A stretch of DNA of 64,000 nucleotides from Fimenecus sp045594885 (lineage in GTDB: Bacteria; Bacillota; Clostridia; Oscillospirales; Acutalibacteraceae). The first letter of the stretch is position 1, and each line of letters starts with the position of its first letter. The stretch covers positions 8,480-72,479 of the forward strand of contig JAZNZJ010000022.1 of the NCBI GenBank assembly GCA_045594885.1, read 5' to 3'. Below the pieces are notes generated by a model. It did no database searches and was not told the origin of the DNA. It saw only the letters and a program-made list of their open reading frames with translations. A program made the translations under genes and the position numbers. This document shows positions 17,851-25,794 of this stretch, one piece after another.

Positions 17851-19155
17851 TTAATTTTCAGTAACGGTCACTTTTATGTCAGTTTTACCAATTGCCCAAC
17901 AATTAAATTCACCCGATATTACAACTGTTCCTTGAATTGATGTTGTTTCATTTGAAATAGTTTTATCAGAAGTATTGACAACAATTGAAAGGTTTTCTTC
18001 AGTAATTGCTTCAATATCTGACTGAGTACCCACAATTGTAACTGTTACATCTTTAGGGTTGTTGAGTTTTACGGTGTAATCATCCCTGCTATTGCTAACA
18101 GATATTTTTGATGCTGAAATAGTTAAAGTCTTTGAAACCATTTCAGACGCATCTATTCTCACTCTGAATGATTTAATATTGTCATCCATAATTTTGTATG
18201 AGTTTATATCCTCAACATTTATCTGGAATGTGTTATAGCTGTTATGAATGTCAGAAAAATCAATTGTATCAACTACAAAATATTTAGTTGTTTCAATTGC
18301 ATCAATTGGCAATGCAATTCGTACAGTTGATGGTGAAATTGTATAGTTTAAAGGATTGTTAATAAAATATGAAGGTGCGTTTCTAAATTCAATTGCAGTT
18401 GGCAATGTAACAATCTTCAAAACCGGTAAAGTCATTGTAATATCATTATTTTCAAGATTGATTTTAGAATATTTTAGTGTTGACCCATCACTTGTTGCAA
18501 GTTTAATTTCAGGTTCAAATGTTGTTGTTTTCTCTAAAACAGAATCAATACTAACAGATGCAGTTACACCCGTAATTCTATTAATTTCTGTTGCAGGTCC
18601 ACTGACAAGAACTGTTTTCTTTGAAAATACCACATCACCCAACAGACATTTTTCGGGTACTATTGAATCAAGGTCTGAATTTACAACAGGATTAAGAGCC
18701 ATTTCCACTTCTTTATATGTATCAAAATAGACTTCTACATAAGTTGAAGAAGATGACATAATAGTAAAATCATCATTGTTGTCAGTAGGTGTAATCTTTA
18801 ATTGCAGTGTCTTAGCTCCCGCACTGTCAACACGATTAGTACTTGCAACAACGTTTATGTCACTATTAGTCAAAGAAGCAAGAATATACTTTTTACCTTT
18901 AACAGTAACATCAACCGTAAAGTCAGATTGACCAAAAATCTCAAGTCCTAATTGTTCGGGAATACTGTCTTCAATACTGATTTGAACCGGTACGTCTGTT
19001 ATCACTTTTTCAATTTCAGGACTCTTTTCAATTGAAATCCACATCCATAAAACAAAAGATATTACAATCGAAAATATCAGAAGAAATCGATTATTATCTA
19101 ATAAAGATGAAAAGGATGTTTTATTTCTATTCTGATTTTCATTATTTGTCTTCAT
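17851..19155 (-). CDS. cdaR: CdaA regulatory protein CdaR (YbbR domains)
   Basis: The start is set at the ATG at 19155 (MKTNNENQNRN), which overlaps the cdaA end by 14 bp; an upstream start at 19206 would overlap it far more. This gives 434 residues. A single membrane helix lies at about 22-42 (RFLLIFSIVISFVLWMWISI), followed by repeated extracellular YbbR domains with the typical IEKVITDVPVQI and ISGPATEI-like segments (VLVSGPATEINRI). CdaR binds and modulates the diadenylate cyclase CdaA at the membrane. The pairing with cdaA is the universal Firmicutes arrangement. glmM, the usual third partner, is absent; a lipoprotein gene follows instead. Confidence 0.93.
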   Translation of the reverse strand: MKTNNENQNRNKTSFSSLLDNNRFLLIFSIVISFVLWMWISIEKSPEIEKVITDVPVQISIEDSIPEQLGLEIFGQSDFTVDVTVKGKKYILASLTNSDINVVASTNRVDSAGAKTLQLKITPTDNNDDFTIMSSSSTYVEVYFDTYKEVEMALNPVVNSDLDSIVPEKCLLGDVVFSKKTVLVSGPATEINRITGVTASVSIDSVLEKTTTFEPEIKLATSDGSTLKYSKINLENNDITMTLPVLKIVTLPTAIEFRNAPSYFINNPLNYTISPSTVRIALPIDAIETTKYFVVDTIDFSDIHNSYNTFQINVEDINSYKIMDDNIKSFRVRIDASEMVSKTLTISASKISVSNSRDDYTVKLNNPKDVTVTIVGTQSDIEAITEENLSIVVNTSDKTISNETTSIQGTVVISGEFNCWAIGKTDIKVTVTEN

Positions 19156-20023
19156 TTTTCTTACCTCTGAAAATCTTCTTAATTTTACTGTTCTCTTTGT
19201 TATCACTCTTTATAAGAGCATTTGTAAGTCTTTCTCGTAAATCACCAACAGAAATATTTCTGCTCAAAACACCTTTTTCTGCAATTGAAATAATTCCTGT
19301 TTCTTCAGAAACTACCACCACAAGAGCATCGCTTGTTTCACTCATACCAATTGCGGCTCTGTGACGTGTTCCCAATTCACTGCTAATTTCGTTATTATTG
19401 CCGGTTAAAGGAAGAATACATCCTGCAGCTACTATTCGACCATCTTTAATAACCGTTGCACCATCATGCATTGGAGCTTTCGGGAAGAAAATGTTATTTA
19501 CGAGCTCGGCTGTTACCGTAGCATCAATTGTAGTACCGGTTTTAGTGATTTCCCCAAGTAAAGAATCTCTTTCAAAAACAATCAAAGCACCAATCTGCTT
19601 GTCACTCATATCGGAACAAGCCTTGCTTACACAATGTATTGAATTTTTAATTGATTCCTGAATGTCACTATCTTCTTTATTTTTAAATATATTAAATTTA
19701 GAAACAGAACTTCTTCCCATACTCTCAAGAGCATGACGAATTTCAGGAGCAAAAATAACAATAAGAATAACAAGCAAATTGCCGAAAACAAAACTTAGAA
19801 TATATTGACTTGCCTGCATATCAAATAATGTAACTAATAAATATATTAAAGCAAGTAAAATAACACCTTTTGCAAGTTGAAGTGCACGTGTTTCTCGAAT
19901 TAGTTTAATTGCACTATAAATAACAAATGCTACAAGTATAATGTCAAGCACATCACTGATACCATCAAAAGACAATAATGCACGTTTTATTTGCTCCCAA
20001 TACTCATAAAAATTTGATAGCAT
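19142..20023 (-). CDS. cdaA: Diadenylate cyclase CdaA
   Basis: I take the ATG at 20023 (MLSNFYEYWEQIKRALL), giving 293 residues. The longer open frame to 20146 runs through a promoter-like sequence and the end of the upstream gene. Three membrane helices lie in residues 15-95, followed by the DAC (DisA_N) domain with HDGATVI and GTRHRAAIG, the DGA and RHR motifs that bind ATP. It makes c-di-AMP from two ATP, controlling potassium and osmolyte balance. A C-terminal lysine-rich tail follows. It overlaps cdaR by 14 bp. Confidence 0.95.
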   Translation of the reverse strand: MLSNFYEYWEQIKRALLSFDGISDVLDIILVAFVIYSAIKLIRETRALQLAKGVILLALIYLLVTLFDMQASQYILSFVFGNLLVILIVIFAPEIRHALESMGRSSVSKFNIFKNKEDSDIQESIKNSIHCVSKACSDMSDKQIGALIVFERDSLLGEITKTGTTIDATVTAELVNNIFFPKAPMHDGATVIKDGRIVAAGCILPLTGNNNEISSELGTRHRAAIGMSETSDALVVVVSEETGIISIAEKGVLSRNISVGDLRERLTNALIKSDNKENSKIKKIFRGKKNEDK

Positions 20024-20117
20024 AGATTTCACACTCTTTTCAATAAAAAAATACAATATACTGCTGAATATAACAAAAAATGTATAAAATACACCAAGAT
20101 ATACATATTCACAATAT

Positions 20118-20146
20118 ATTGTATCACAACTAATTTGATTTTGCAA
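20118..20146 (-). promoter_or_regulatory. Sigma-A-type promoter for cdaA
   Basis: On the minus strand the sequence reads TTGCAA (20146-20141), a 17-base spacer and TACAAT (20123-20118). The expected start point near 20111 gives a leader of about 88 bases before the cdaA ATG at 20023. The -35 box lies inside the 3' end of the upstream gene. Confidence 0.5.
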
Positions 20147-21278
20147 TTTTTCTGACCGAATTTATTAAAAAATCTATATCATTTTTTTTAGTAAAAATTG
20201 ATGGTGAAATTCGGACTGTTCCTGTTTTTTCAGTTTTGAATTTTTTGTGTGCCAAAGGAGCACAATGAAGTCCCGCTCGTACTGCTATACCGTTTTCTGC
20301 TAATATTTGTGCCACCTGTTCACTATGCAAATTTTTAATATTAAAAGATAATATGGGTGCAAAGCATTCACTTTTGTCATAAAAATTTTTATATAAATGA
20401 ATACTGTTGCATTTTAATAATTCAGAATACAGATATCTAACCAATGCCATTTCGTGCCAATATATATTCTCTATATTTTTCTTTTTTACAAAATCAATGG
20501 CTATTGATAAACCTATAATCCCCTGAACATTGGGTGTTCCACTTTCAAACTTATCCGGTAAATAATCGGGTTGATTTTTATCAATCGAATTACTGCCTGT
20601 TCCGCCTTCTAAAATCGTATTCAAATTATAATTATTTCTAAACATCAATAATCCCGTGCCGGTAGGACCCATAAGACCTTTATGCCCTGCACAACACATT
20701 ATATCAATTTCATCACGCATCATATTTAAATGCAATACACCTGCAACCTGTGCCACATCCATAACAAACAATAGACCATTTTTGTGGGCAAGACTTGCCA
20801 ATTGTTTATATGGTGGAATAATTCCAAAAACATTTGATGCGCCGGTACAGATAATGGCAACCGTGTTATCTCTTATTGAGTTTTTAAAATTACTTATTGT
20901 CTTGTATATATCTGTTTCCACACGTGCAATGTTGTAATTGGAAATCCCTTTTTGCTTGAGTTTTTCCAATGGGCGTAAAACCGCATTGTGCTCTAAATCG
21001 GAAACAATAAAATGAGAGTTGGGCGTCGCTAATCCTTTAATTGCCATATTTAATGCTGTTGTGCAATTATAAGTGAATATTACGTTTTCAACTGACGGTA
21101 CACCGAACATATTTGCAACTTTCTTTCTGCACATAAAAATCTGTTCGGTTGTATCCGTTGCCATTTTATACATACCTCTTCCTGAATTACTGCCATAAGT
21201 TATATAGGCATCATTAATCGCTCGAATTACACATTCGGGTTTAGGATATGACGTTGCGCTGTTATCAAGATAAACCAA
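20130..21278 (-). CDS. Aminotransferase class V / cysteine desulfurase family protein
   Basis: The 382-residue PLP enzyme begins with VYLDNSATSYPKPE. The Schiff-base lysine is in CCAGHKGLMGPTGTGLL, and the persulfide-forming cysteine is probably the one in RAGLHCAPLAHK. These are features of the clostridial cysteine-desulfurase-like family (EF2568/TIGR01977 type). It probably removes sulfur or selenium from cysteine or selenocysteine. The start codon is a TTG at 21278 that follows the DUF3343 stop without any gap, so translation is likely coupled to the upstream gene. The exact substrate is not known. Confidence 0.88.
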   Translation of the reverse strand: MVYLDNSATSYPKPECVIRAINDAYITYGSNSGRGMYKMATDTTEQIFMCRKKVANMFGVPSVENVIFTYNCTTALNMAIKGLATPNSHFIVSDLEHNAVLRPLEKLKQKGISNYNIARVETDIYKTISNFKNSIRDNTVAIICTGASNVFGIIPPYKQLASLAHKNGLLFVMDVAQVAGVLHLNMMRDEIDIMCCAGHKGLMGPTGTGLLMFRNNYNLNTILEGGTGSNSIDKNQPDYLPDKFESGTPNVQGIIGLSIAIDFVKKKNIENIYWHEMALVRYLYSELLKCNSIHLYKNFYDKSECFAPILSFNIKNLHSEQVAQILAENGIAVRAGLHCAPLAHKKFKTEKTGTVRISPSIFTKKNDIDFLINSVRKIAKSN

Positions 21279-21491
21279 TTAAATCAACTCATATCCCACA
21301 TATTTTACTCTATTAATATTTAATAAACTGATTAACTTATCAACATTTCCCGTTACTATGAGTATATATCCACAACCATTTGTATTATTTGAGTTTTTTC
21401 TCAACATAACTTTTCCGCCATTGTTTTCAACAATTTCCTTTGCCTTCAATGCATAGGTGACTGATGAAAACCTAATTCTTATTTTATTCAT
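21279..21491 (-). CDS. DUF3343 small protein, putative sulfur/selenium carrier
   Basis: The 70-residue product matches the DUF3343 pattern: a first strand with FSSVTYALKAKEIVENNG, a basic stretch KVMLRKNSN, and a CGYILIV segment with a cysteine at the start of the second strand. DUF3343 proteins are often encoded beside selenocysteine lyase or cysteine desulfurase-like enzymes and are thought to carry sulfur or selenium; this is inference. The stop is immediately followed by the TTG start of the desulfurase-like gene. An AGGTGGTG site precedes the ATG. Confidence 0.8.
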   Translation of the reverse strand: MNKIRIRFSSVTYALKAKEIVENNGGKVMLRKNSNNTNGCGYILIVTGNVDKLISLLNINRVKYVGYELI

Positions 21492-21530
21492 TTTAACACC
21501 ACCTATTTCATCTTATGGAAATTAAATGTT

Positions 21531-21563
21531 TTTGATAAAAAAACCTCGTCTATGACGAGGTTT
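21531..21563 (-). terminator. Rho-independent terminator after ispF
   Basis: A perfect 10-bp stem (AAACCTCGTC at 21541-21550, loop TAT, GACGAGGTTT at 21554-21563) is followed on the minus strand by TTTTTTTATC. It overlaps the last bases of the ispF stop codon and closes the aminotransferase-ispD-ispF operon. Confidence 0.9.
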
Positions 21564-22059
21564 AAATAAATTTAATTTTATTCTTTTGTTCTACTAAACA
21601 AACACAATGTGCCGATATACCCTCTTTTGCACCTGTAAAGCCAAGTTTTTCTTCAGTAGTAGCCTTAACGCTTACAAAATCAATGTTAACGCCCAATGCC
21701 TGAGAAATATTTTCTCTCATAGACTCAATATATGGTGCAAGTTTTGGTGCTTGAGCAATTATAGTTGCATCAATATTATTGACTTTGTATCCTTTAAGTT
21801 TAATTAGTTTTACAACTTTTTTTAAAAGCTCAAGGCTATCAGCATCTTTAAAACTACTATCATTATCAGGAAAATGTTTGCCGATGTCACCCAATGCACA
21901 AGCACCAAGAAGTGAATCGGATATTGCGTGTAAAAGTACATCTGCATCGGAATGACCTAAAAGACCTATTCCACCATTTTCGATTTCAACACCACCGAGA
22001 ATTAACCTTCTGCCTTCAACCAACTTATGAACATCATATCCGTGACCAATTCTCAACAC
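21562..22059 (-). CDS. ispF: 2-C-methyl-D-erythritol 2,4-cyclodiphosphate synthase
   Basis: The 165-residue protein has the metal-binding DVHK near the N-terminus (GHGYDVHKL), GLLGHSDADVLLHAISDSLLGA, and ATTEEKLGFTGAKEGISAH in the C-terminal part. It cyclises CDP-ME 2-phosphate to MEcPP in the non-mevalonate isoprenoid pathway. It overlaps ispD by 7 bp, consistent with translational coupling. The third kinase of the pathway, ispE, is at 39.9-40.8 kb. Confidence 0.97.
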   Translation of the reverse strand: MLRIGHGYDVHKLVEGRRLILGGVEIENGGIGLLGHSDADVLLHAISDSLLGACALGDIGKHFPDNDSSFKDADSLELLKKVVKLIKLKGYKVNNIDATIIAQAPKLAPYIESMRENISQALGVNIDFVSVKATTEEKLGFTGAKEGISAHCVCLVEQKNKIKFI

Positions 22060-22772
22060 GGCAAATCCCCCTTTTTCTCAAGATATTTTTCAGCTAATTC
22101 AACATCTTCAGGAGTAGTAATTTTAATATTTGTATAATCTCCATCAACAAATTTTACGGTCCTACCATATGCTTCAATAAGCATACAATCATCAGTAAAA
22201 TCTTTACTGTTTTCAACTTTATTCACTGCATCAAGATACAGAGACTTACTAAAAATCTGTGGAGTCTGAATAAAACGAAGATAATTTCTGTCAGGTGTTG
22301 CAACAATGTCGTTATTGTCGTTGACCTGCTTGACCGTATCTTTGACTTTAACTCCCGTAGCAGCGGCATCAAAAATAATCGCTTGTTCAAGTGTATCGGC
22401 AATCACCTTGTGTGACACAAGCGGTCTTGCACCGTCGTGAATTGCGATTAAATCCGCTTTATTAGATGAGGAAACAACACCATTAAGTACACTAATCTGG
22501 CGTGTTTCACCGCCTGTAACAACGGATGATACCTTTTTAATATTATAATCTTTAATGAGAGCATTTACTTCATCAATATCACTTTCACGGGTGACAACAA
22601 CAATTTCATCAATCAAGTCCATATTATCAAAAACCGATAAAGTATGAATAAGTACAGGAATTCCATTCAACTCAAGAAACTGTTTATTAACCCCGCCCAT
22701 TCTTGTTGAGTTGCCTGCCGAAACAATTACGGCAGAAACATATTTATTATTTTTATCCGTAATTTTCGACAT
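22053..22772 (-). CDS. ispD: 2-C-methyl-D-erythritol 4-phosphate cytidylyltransferase
   Basis: The 239-residue enzyme begins with a short hydrophilic leader, then VSAVIVSAGNSTRMGGVNKQF, the nucleotide-binding signature. ARPLVSHK with the preceding AIHDG, and KVKDTVKQV, are further conserved blocks. It makes CDP-ME from MEP and CTP. It overlaps ispF by 7 bp and begins 14 bp after the aminotransferase stop. Confidence 0.96.
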   Translation of the reverse strand: MSKITDKNNKYVSAVIVSAGNSTRMGGVNKQFLELNGIPVLIHTLSVFDNMDLIDEIVVVTRESDIDEVNALIKDYNIKKVSSVVTGGETRQISVLNGVVSSSNKADLIAIHDGARPLVSHKVIADTLEQAIIFDAAATGVKVKDTVKQVNDNNDIVATPDRNYLRFIQTPQIFSKSLYLDAVNKVENSKDFTDDCMLIEAYGRTVKFVDGDYTNIKITTPEDVELAEKYLEKKGDLPC

Positions 22773-22786
22773 AAAAGCACCCCCAA

Positions 22787-24055
22787 TTATACTAAAGCTT
22801 CTATTGCTGCGAGTTTAGCACAAAGACAGAAAACTTCCATTGCTTTTTCCAAATTATCAACAGATGGAAATGTAGGAGCAATTCTTATATTCTTATCTTC
22901 AGGGTCAATGCCATAAGGATAAGTTGCACCTACTGTTGTAAGAACAAGACCTGCCGCTTTGCACAATTCACCAATTCTCTTTGCACTGCAACCAATTGTA
23001 TCATAACTAATAAAGTAACCACCTTTTGCTTTTACCCATTTACCAATTCCTAAAGGTGCGATTTCTTTTTCAAGCATATCGAGTACAAGGCTAAATTTAG
23101 GTGCTATAATTTTTGCATGTTTATCCATATGTGCTTTTATACCTTCAACATTTTTGAAGAATTTCACATGTCGCAACTGGTTAAGTTTGTCATAACTGAT
23201 TGTCTGGAAATTAAGTCTTTTCTTAATATCAGCAATATTATTATCCGACGCAGCAATTGCTGACACACCTGCACCTGGGAATGAAATTTTTGAAGTTGAA
23301 GTAAATTCAACAAAATTATCTTCTGTACCAAATTCCTTACATGCCTCAAAGATGTTCATAAGAACATCAGGAGTGTCGGTCAATTCATGAACTACATAGG
23401 CATTATCCCAAATAACTCTAAAATCTTTCGCAGCCGGTTTTAATGCTGCAAGTGCCTTTACTCTTTCATCACTGTATGTTACACCATTTGGGTTTGAATA
23501 CTTTGGTACACAAAACATTCCCTTAACCATAGGGTCTTTGACAAGTTCTGCAATTTTGTTAACATCAGGACCAAATTCGTCCATCTCAACAGAAATCATT
23601 TCAATACCAAAAAATTCGGTAATTGCAAAATGTCTGTCATATCCGGGAACATTACAGATGAATTTTACATTCCCCTGCTTTGACCAAGGTTCACAGCCTG
23701 CAATACCAAGATACATACACTGATTAAGGAAGTCATACATAAGATTTAAACTTGATGCTCCGCCAATTATAATATTTTTTGGCTCAACCTCAAGTATATC
23801 TGCAAAAAGCTTTTTACATTCAGGCATTCCGTCAAGTACGCCATAGTTACGGCAATCAAAGCCATTTTCTGCCTTGCAATCATCAGCAGTTGATATAACA
23901 TTCAGCATTTCCATTGTAATATCAAGCTGGTCTGCACCCGGCTTACCACGTGACATATCAAGTGAAAGCCCTTTCCCCTTTATTTCTTCATATTCTTTTT
24001 CCAATTCATTCTTAATTACAAGAAGTTCTTCTTTACTCATTTGATTATAATACAT
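22787..24055 (-). CDS. Aminotransferase class I/II, aspartate aminotransferase-like (PF12897 type)
   Basis: The 422-residue PLP enzyme has SLDMSRGKPGADQLD near the N-terminus, VPGYDRHFAITEFFGIEM for the substrate loop, FCVPKYSNPNGVTYS, WDNAYVVHEL with the PLP-binding aspartate, and the Schiff-base lysine in TSTSKISFPGAG. This pattern belongs to the small subgroup of clostridial aminotransferases annotated as aspartate or alanine-glyoxylate aminotransferase. The exact substrate cannot be read from sequence. It is the first gene of the operon with ispD and ispF, with its own promoter at 24,091-24,119 and the site GGAGG before the ATG. Confidence 0.87.
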   Translation of the reverse strand: MYYNQMSKEELLVIKNELEKEYEEIKGKGLSLDMSRGKPGADQLDITMEMLNVISTADDCKAENGFDCRNYGVLDGMPECKKLFADILEVEPKNIIIGGASSLNLMYDFLNQCMYLGIAGCEPWSKQGNVKFICNVPGYDRHFAITEFFGIEMISVEMDEFGPDVNKIAELVKDPMVKGMFCVPKYSNPNGVTYSDERVKALAALKPAAKDFRVIWDNAYVVHELTDTPDVLMNIFEACKEFGTEDNFVEFTSTSKISFPGAGVSAIAASDNNIADIKKRLNFQTISYDKLNQLRHVKFFKNVEGIKAHMDKHAKIIAPKFSLVLDMLEKEIAPLGIGKWVKAKGGYFISYDTIGCSAKRIGELCKAAGLVLTTVGATYPYGIDPEDKNIRIAPTFPSVDNLEKAMEVFCLCAKLAAIEALV

Positions 24056-24090
24056 GGGATTTTACCTCCAATACGAATTTTCATTATGAT

Positions 24091-24119
24091 ATTTTATCTT
24101 ATATAAGTTATTTTTGCAA
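24091..24119 (-). promoter_or_regulatory. Promoter for the aminotransferase-ispD-ispF operon
   Basis: On the minus strand TTGCAA (24119-24114) and TAAAAT (24096-24091) are separated by 17 bases. The start codon lies about 36 bases downstream of the -10 box. Confidence 0.55.
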
Positions 24120-24203
24120 GTGTTAATTAAAAAAACTGCATATTATTCAATTTTTCGTAATAAAAACTTTAATATTTGAATAATTTGACAATAAAAAGTT
24201 CAT

Positions 24204-25502
24204 TTATTTGCTTTTTTTGAACAAACAAGGTAGAATTAACGGACTTTTACCTTCAACTTTTTCAATTTGATTCAATAAAAGAGTCTTTAAACCTCTTTTT
24301 ATTTGATTATATTCATTTGAATTGATTAGATTATTCTTTTGTGCTTTATCATTCTTATTATCATAGAGATAATCCTCAAAATAGATATTTGAATGTGAAG
24401 ACAAAACAAATGGCGATGATACAGAATAAGTATAGTCTTTAGTGCGTATCACTCTGCCACATTGACTTTCACTAATTTGAACAAAAGCAAAACCGCAATC
24501 GCCTTTTTCTTGAATTGCTTCGCCCTGATAATATTCAGGAGGAGAAATAAAACCTGAATAAAGTAATGTTGGTGGCAAATCAATAAGACTGACTATTTTG
24601 CTTTCTTTTTTACCTACTTCAAAGCCTTTACCCTTTACAACAAGAGGGATATGTATTGAAGCATCGTGACAACTACGTTTATACTCCGCATTTCTTGTTT
24701 TAAAATGGCAACCATGGTCAGAAGTATAAATAATTGTAGTATTATCATAAATGCCTTTTTTCTTTAAGCATTTAATAAGTCTTCCTAAATTATCGTCAAG
24801 ACTTTCAATGGCGGCAAGATAATCGGGATACTGTTCATTATAATTACCCTTTAAATGAGTCAAATCTTCAGGAATATCAAAATTCTTATATTTCTCAACT
24901 TTATCTATTGGCCCCTCAAATCTGTTATGGTCATTCTGATGATGTGGCTCAAGTTGAGAAATAAACATAAAAAACGGTTTATCACTATTGCGGTTTTCAA
25001 TATATTCAATGGCAAAATCATTAATTTTGTCCGCTCTGTATCCTTCAAATTCAATTTTGTTGCCATTCTCATCAAACACATAGCCATCATAACCATGAGA
25101 AGTAAATTCGAGAATGTCAGCACCACGAAAATACTCATATCCCCACAATCGTTCCCTTGGAATTGCAGTTTTCTCACAATTTATTCTTTTACCATTATTT
25201 TTACCCGATGCTAAATGTAACTTACCAATATATGCAGTATCATAACCATTCTCATTAAAATACTCTGCAATAGTTTTTGCGTTATCAGGTAAAGGTATTC
25301 CGTTAATATGACAACCACATTCAGTTGGATATACTCCCGTTTGCAAACTTGCCCTTGCCGGACCACAAACAGGCTGACAAGTATAACAATTCTCAAAGAA
25401 TGTTCCCTCATCTGCAAGTGCCATAAGATTAGGCATTATTTCTTTATTTACAGTATCATATCTCTGCTGGTCAGAAAAATAGAAAATAATATTATCTTTC
25501 AT
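24204..25502 (-). CDS. Sulfatase-like hydrolase
   Basis: The ATG at 25502 (MKDNIIFYFSDQQRYDT) has GGGAG upstream and gives 432 residues; the longer frame adds ten unlikely residues. The sulfatase active-site motif C-x-P-x-R is present as CGPAR starting at Cys46, in the context PVCGPARASLQTGVYP, so this is a Cys-type sulfatase that needs conversion of the cysteine to formylglycine. Metal-binding residues fall in YTSDHGCHF and FSDQQ. No signal peptide is seen, so it acts in the cytoplasm. The radical-SAM maturase (anSME) is not in the window. The substrate is unknown; host or plant glycan sulfate is a guess. Confidence 0.9.
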   Translation of the reverse strand: MKDNIIFYFSDQQRYDTVNKEIMPNLMALADEGTFFENCYTCQPVCGPARASLQTGVYPTECGCHINGIPLPDNAKTIAEYFNENGYDTAYIGKLHLASGKNNGKRINCEKTAIPRERLWGYEYFRGADILEFTSHGYDGYVFDENGNKIEFEGYRADKINDFAIEYIENRNSDKPFFMFISQLEPHHQNDHNRFEGPIDKVEKYKNFDIPEDLTHLKGNYNEQYPDYLAAIESLDDNLGRLIKCLKKKGIYDNTTIIYTSDHGCHFKTRNAEYKRSCHDASIHIPLVVKGKGFEVGKKESKIVSLIDLPPTLLYSGFISPPEYYQGEAIQEKGDCGFAFVQISESQCGRVIRTKDYTYSVSSPFVLSSHSNIYFEDYLYDNKNDKAQKNNLINSNEYNQIKRGLKTLLLNQIEKVEGKSPLILPCLFKKSK

Positions 25503-25530
25503 TATTGTATCTCCCAAAATATATATCAAC

Positions 25531-25558
25531 ATTATAACATAAATTCAATATTTTACAA
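25531..25558 (-). promoter_or_regulatory. Promoter for the sulfatase gene
   Basis: On the minus strand TTGTAA (25558-25553), a 16-base spacer and a consensus TATAAT (25536-25531) lie about 28 bases upstream of the chosen ATG at 25502. Confidence 0.6.
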
Positions 25559-25564
25559 TCCTAA

Positions 25565-25725
25565 ACTAATAATGAATAAAAACAAGGACGTGGGGGAGCC
25601 TCGTCCTTTGGGGTTTGGTATTGAGTTTTGATGGGGATGGATTTTTGAGTATCGGGCTGGCACGGAGACCCACCCCTACTTAATCTTAATCATCGAACAC
25701 AGAGAACCATCTCCTTGTGTTCGCC
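25565..25725. repeat. GC-richer intergenic block with two hairpins
   Basis: This stretch between the divergent sulfatase and manA genes is far more GC-rich than its surroundings. It holds one hairpin with stem AGGACG/CGTCCT (near 25,585-25,607), a segment GGGCTGGCACGGAGACCCAC (about 25,652-25,671), and a second hairpin whose arms CGAACACAGAGA and TCTCctTGTGTTCG lie at 25,694-25,723. No gene is seen. It looks like a copy of a dispersed intergenic element, but only one copy is present here, so this is inference. Confidence 0.35.
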
Positions 25726-25737
25726 CTTTCTTCGCTC

Positions 25738-25766
25738 TTGAAAAGGGTTTTATAATATGATAGAAT
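25738..25766 (+). promoter_or_regulatory. Promoter for manA
   Basis: TTGAAA (25738-25743), a 17-base spacer and TAGAAT (25761-25766) stand 28 bases before the manA GTG start. Confidence 0.55.
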
Positions 25767-25794
25767 ACTTAAAAATATTTTAGGAGTGTTTTTT

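Noticed and set aside
20024..20146. An N-terminal extension of cdaA up to 20146
   Set aside because: It overlaps the preceding gene and a promoter-like sequence, and adds residues that CdaA proteins lack.
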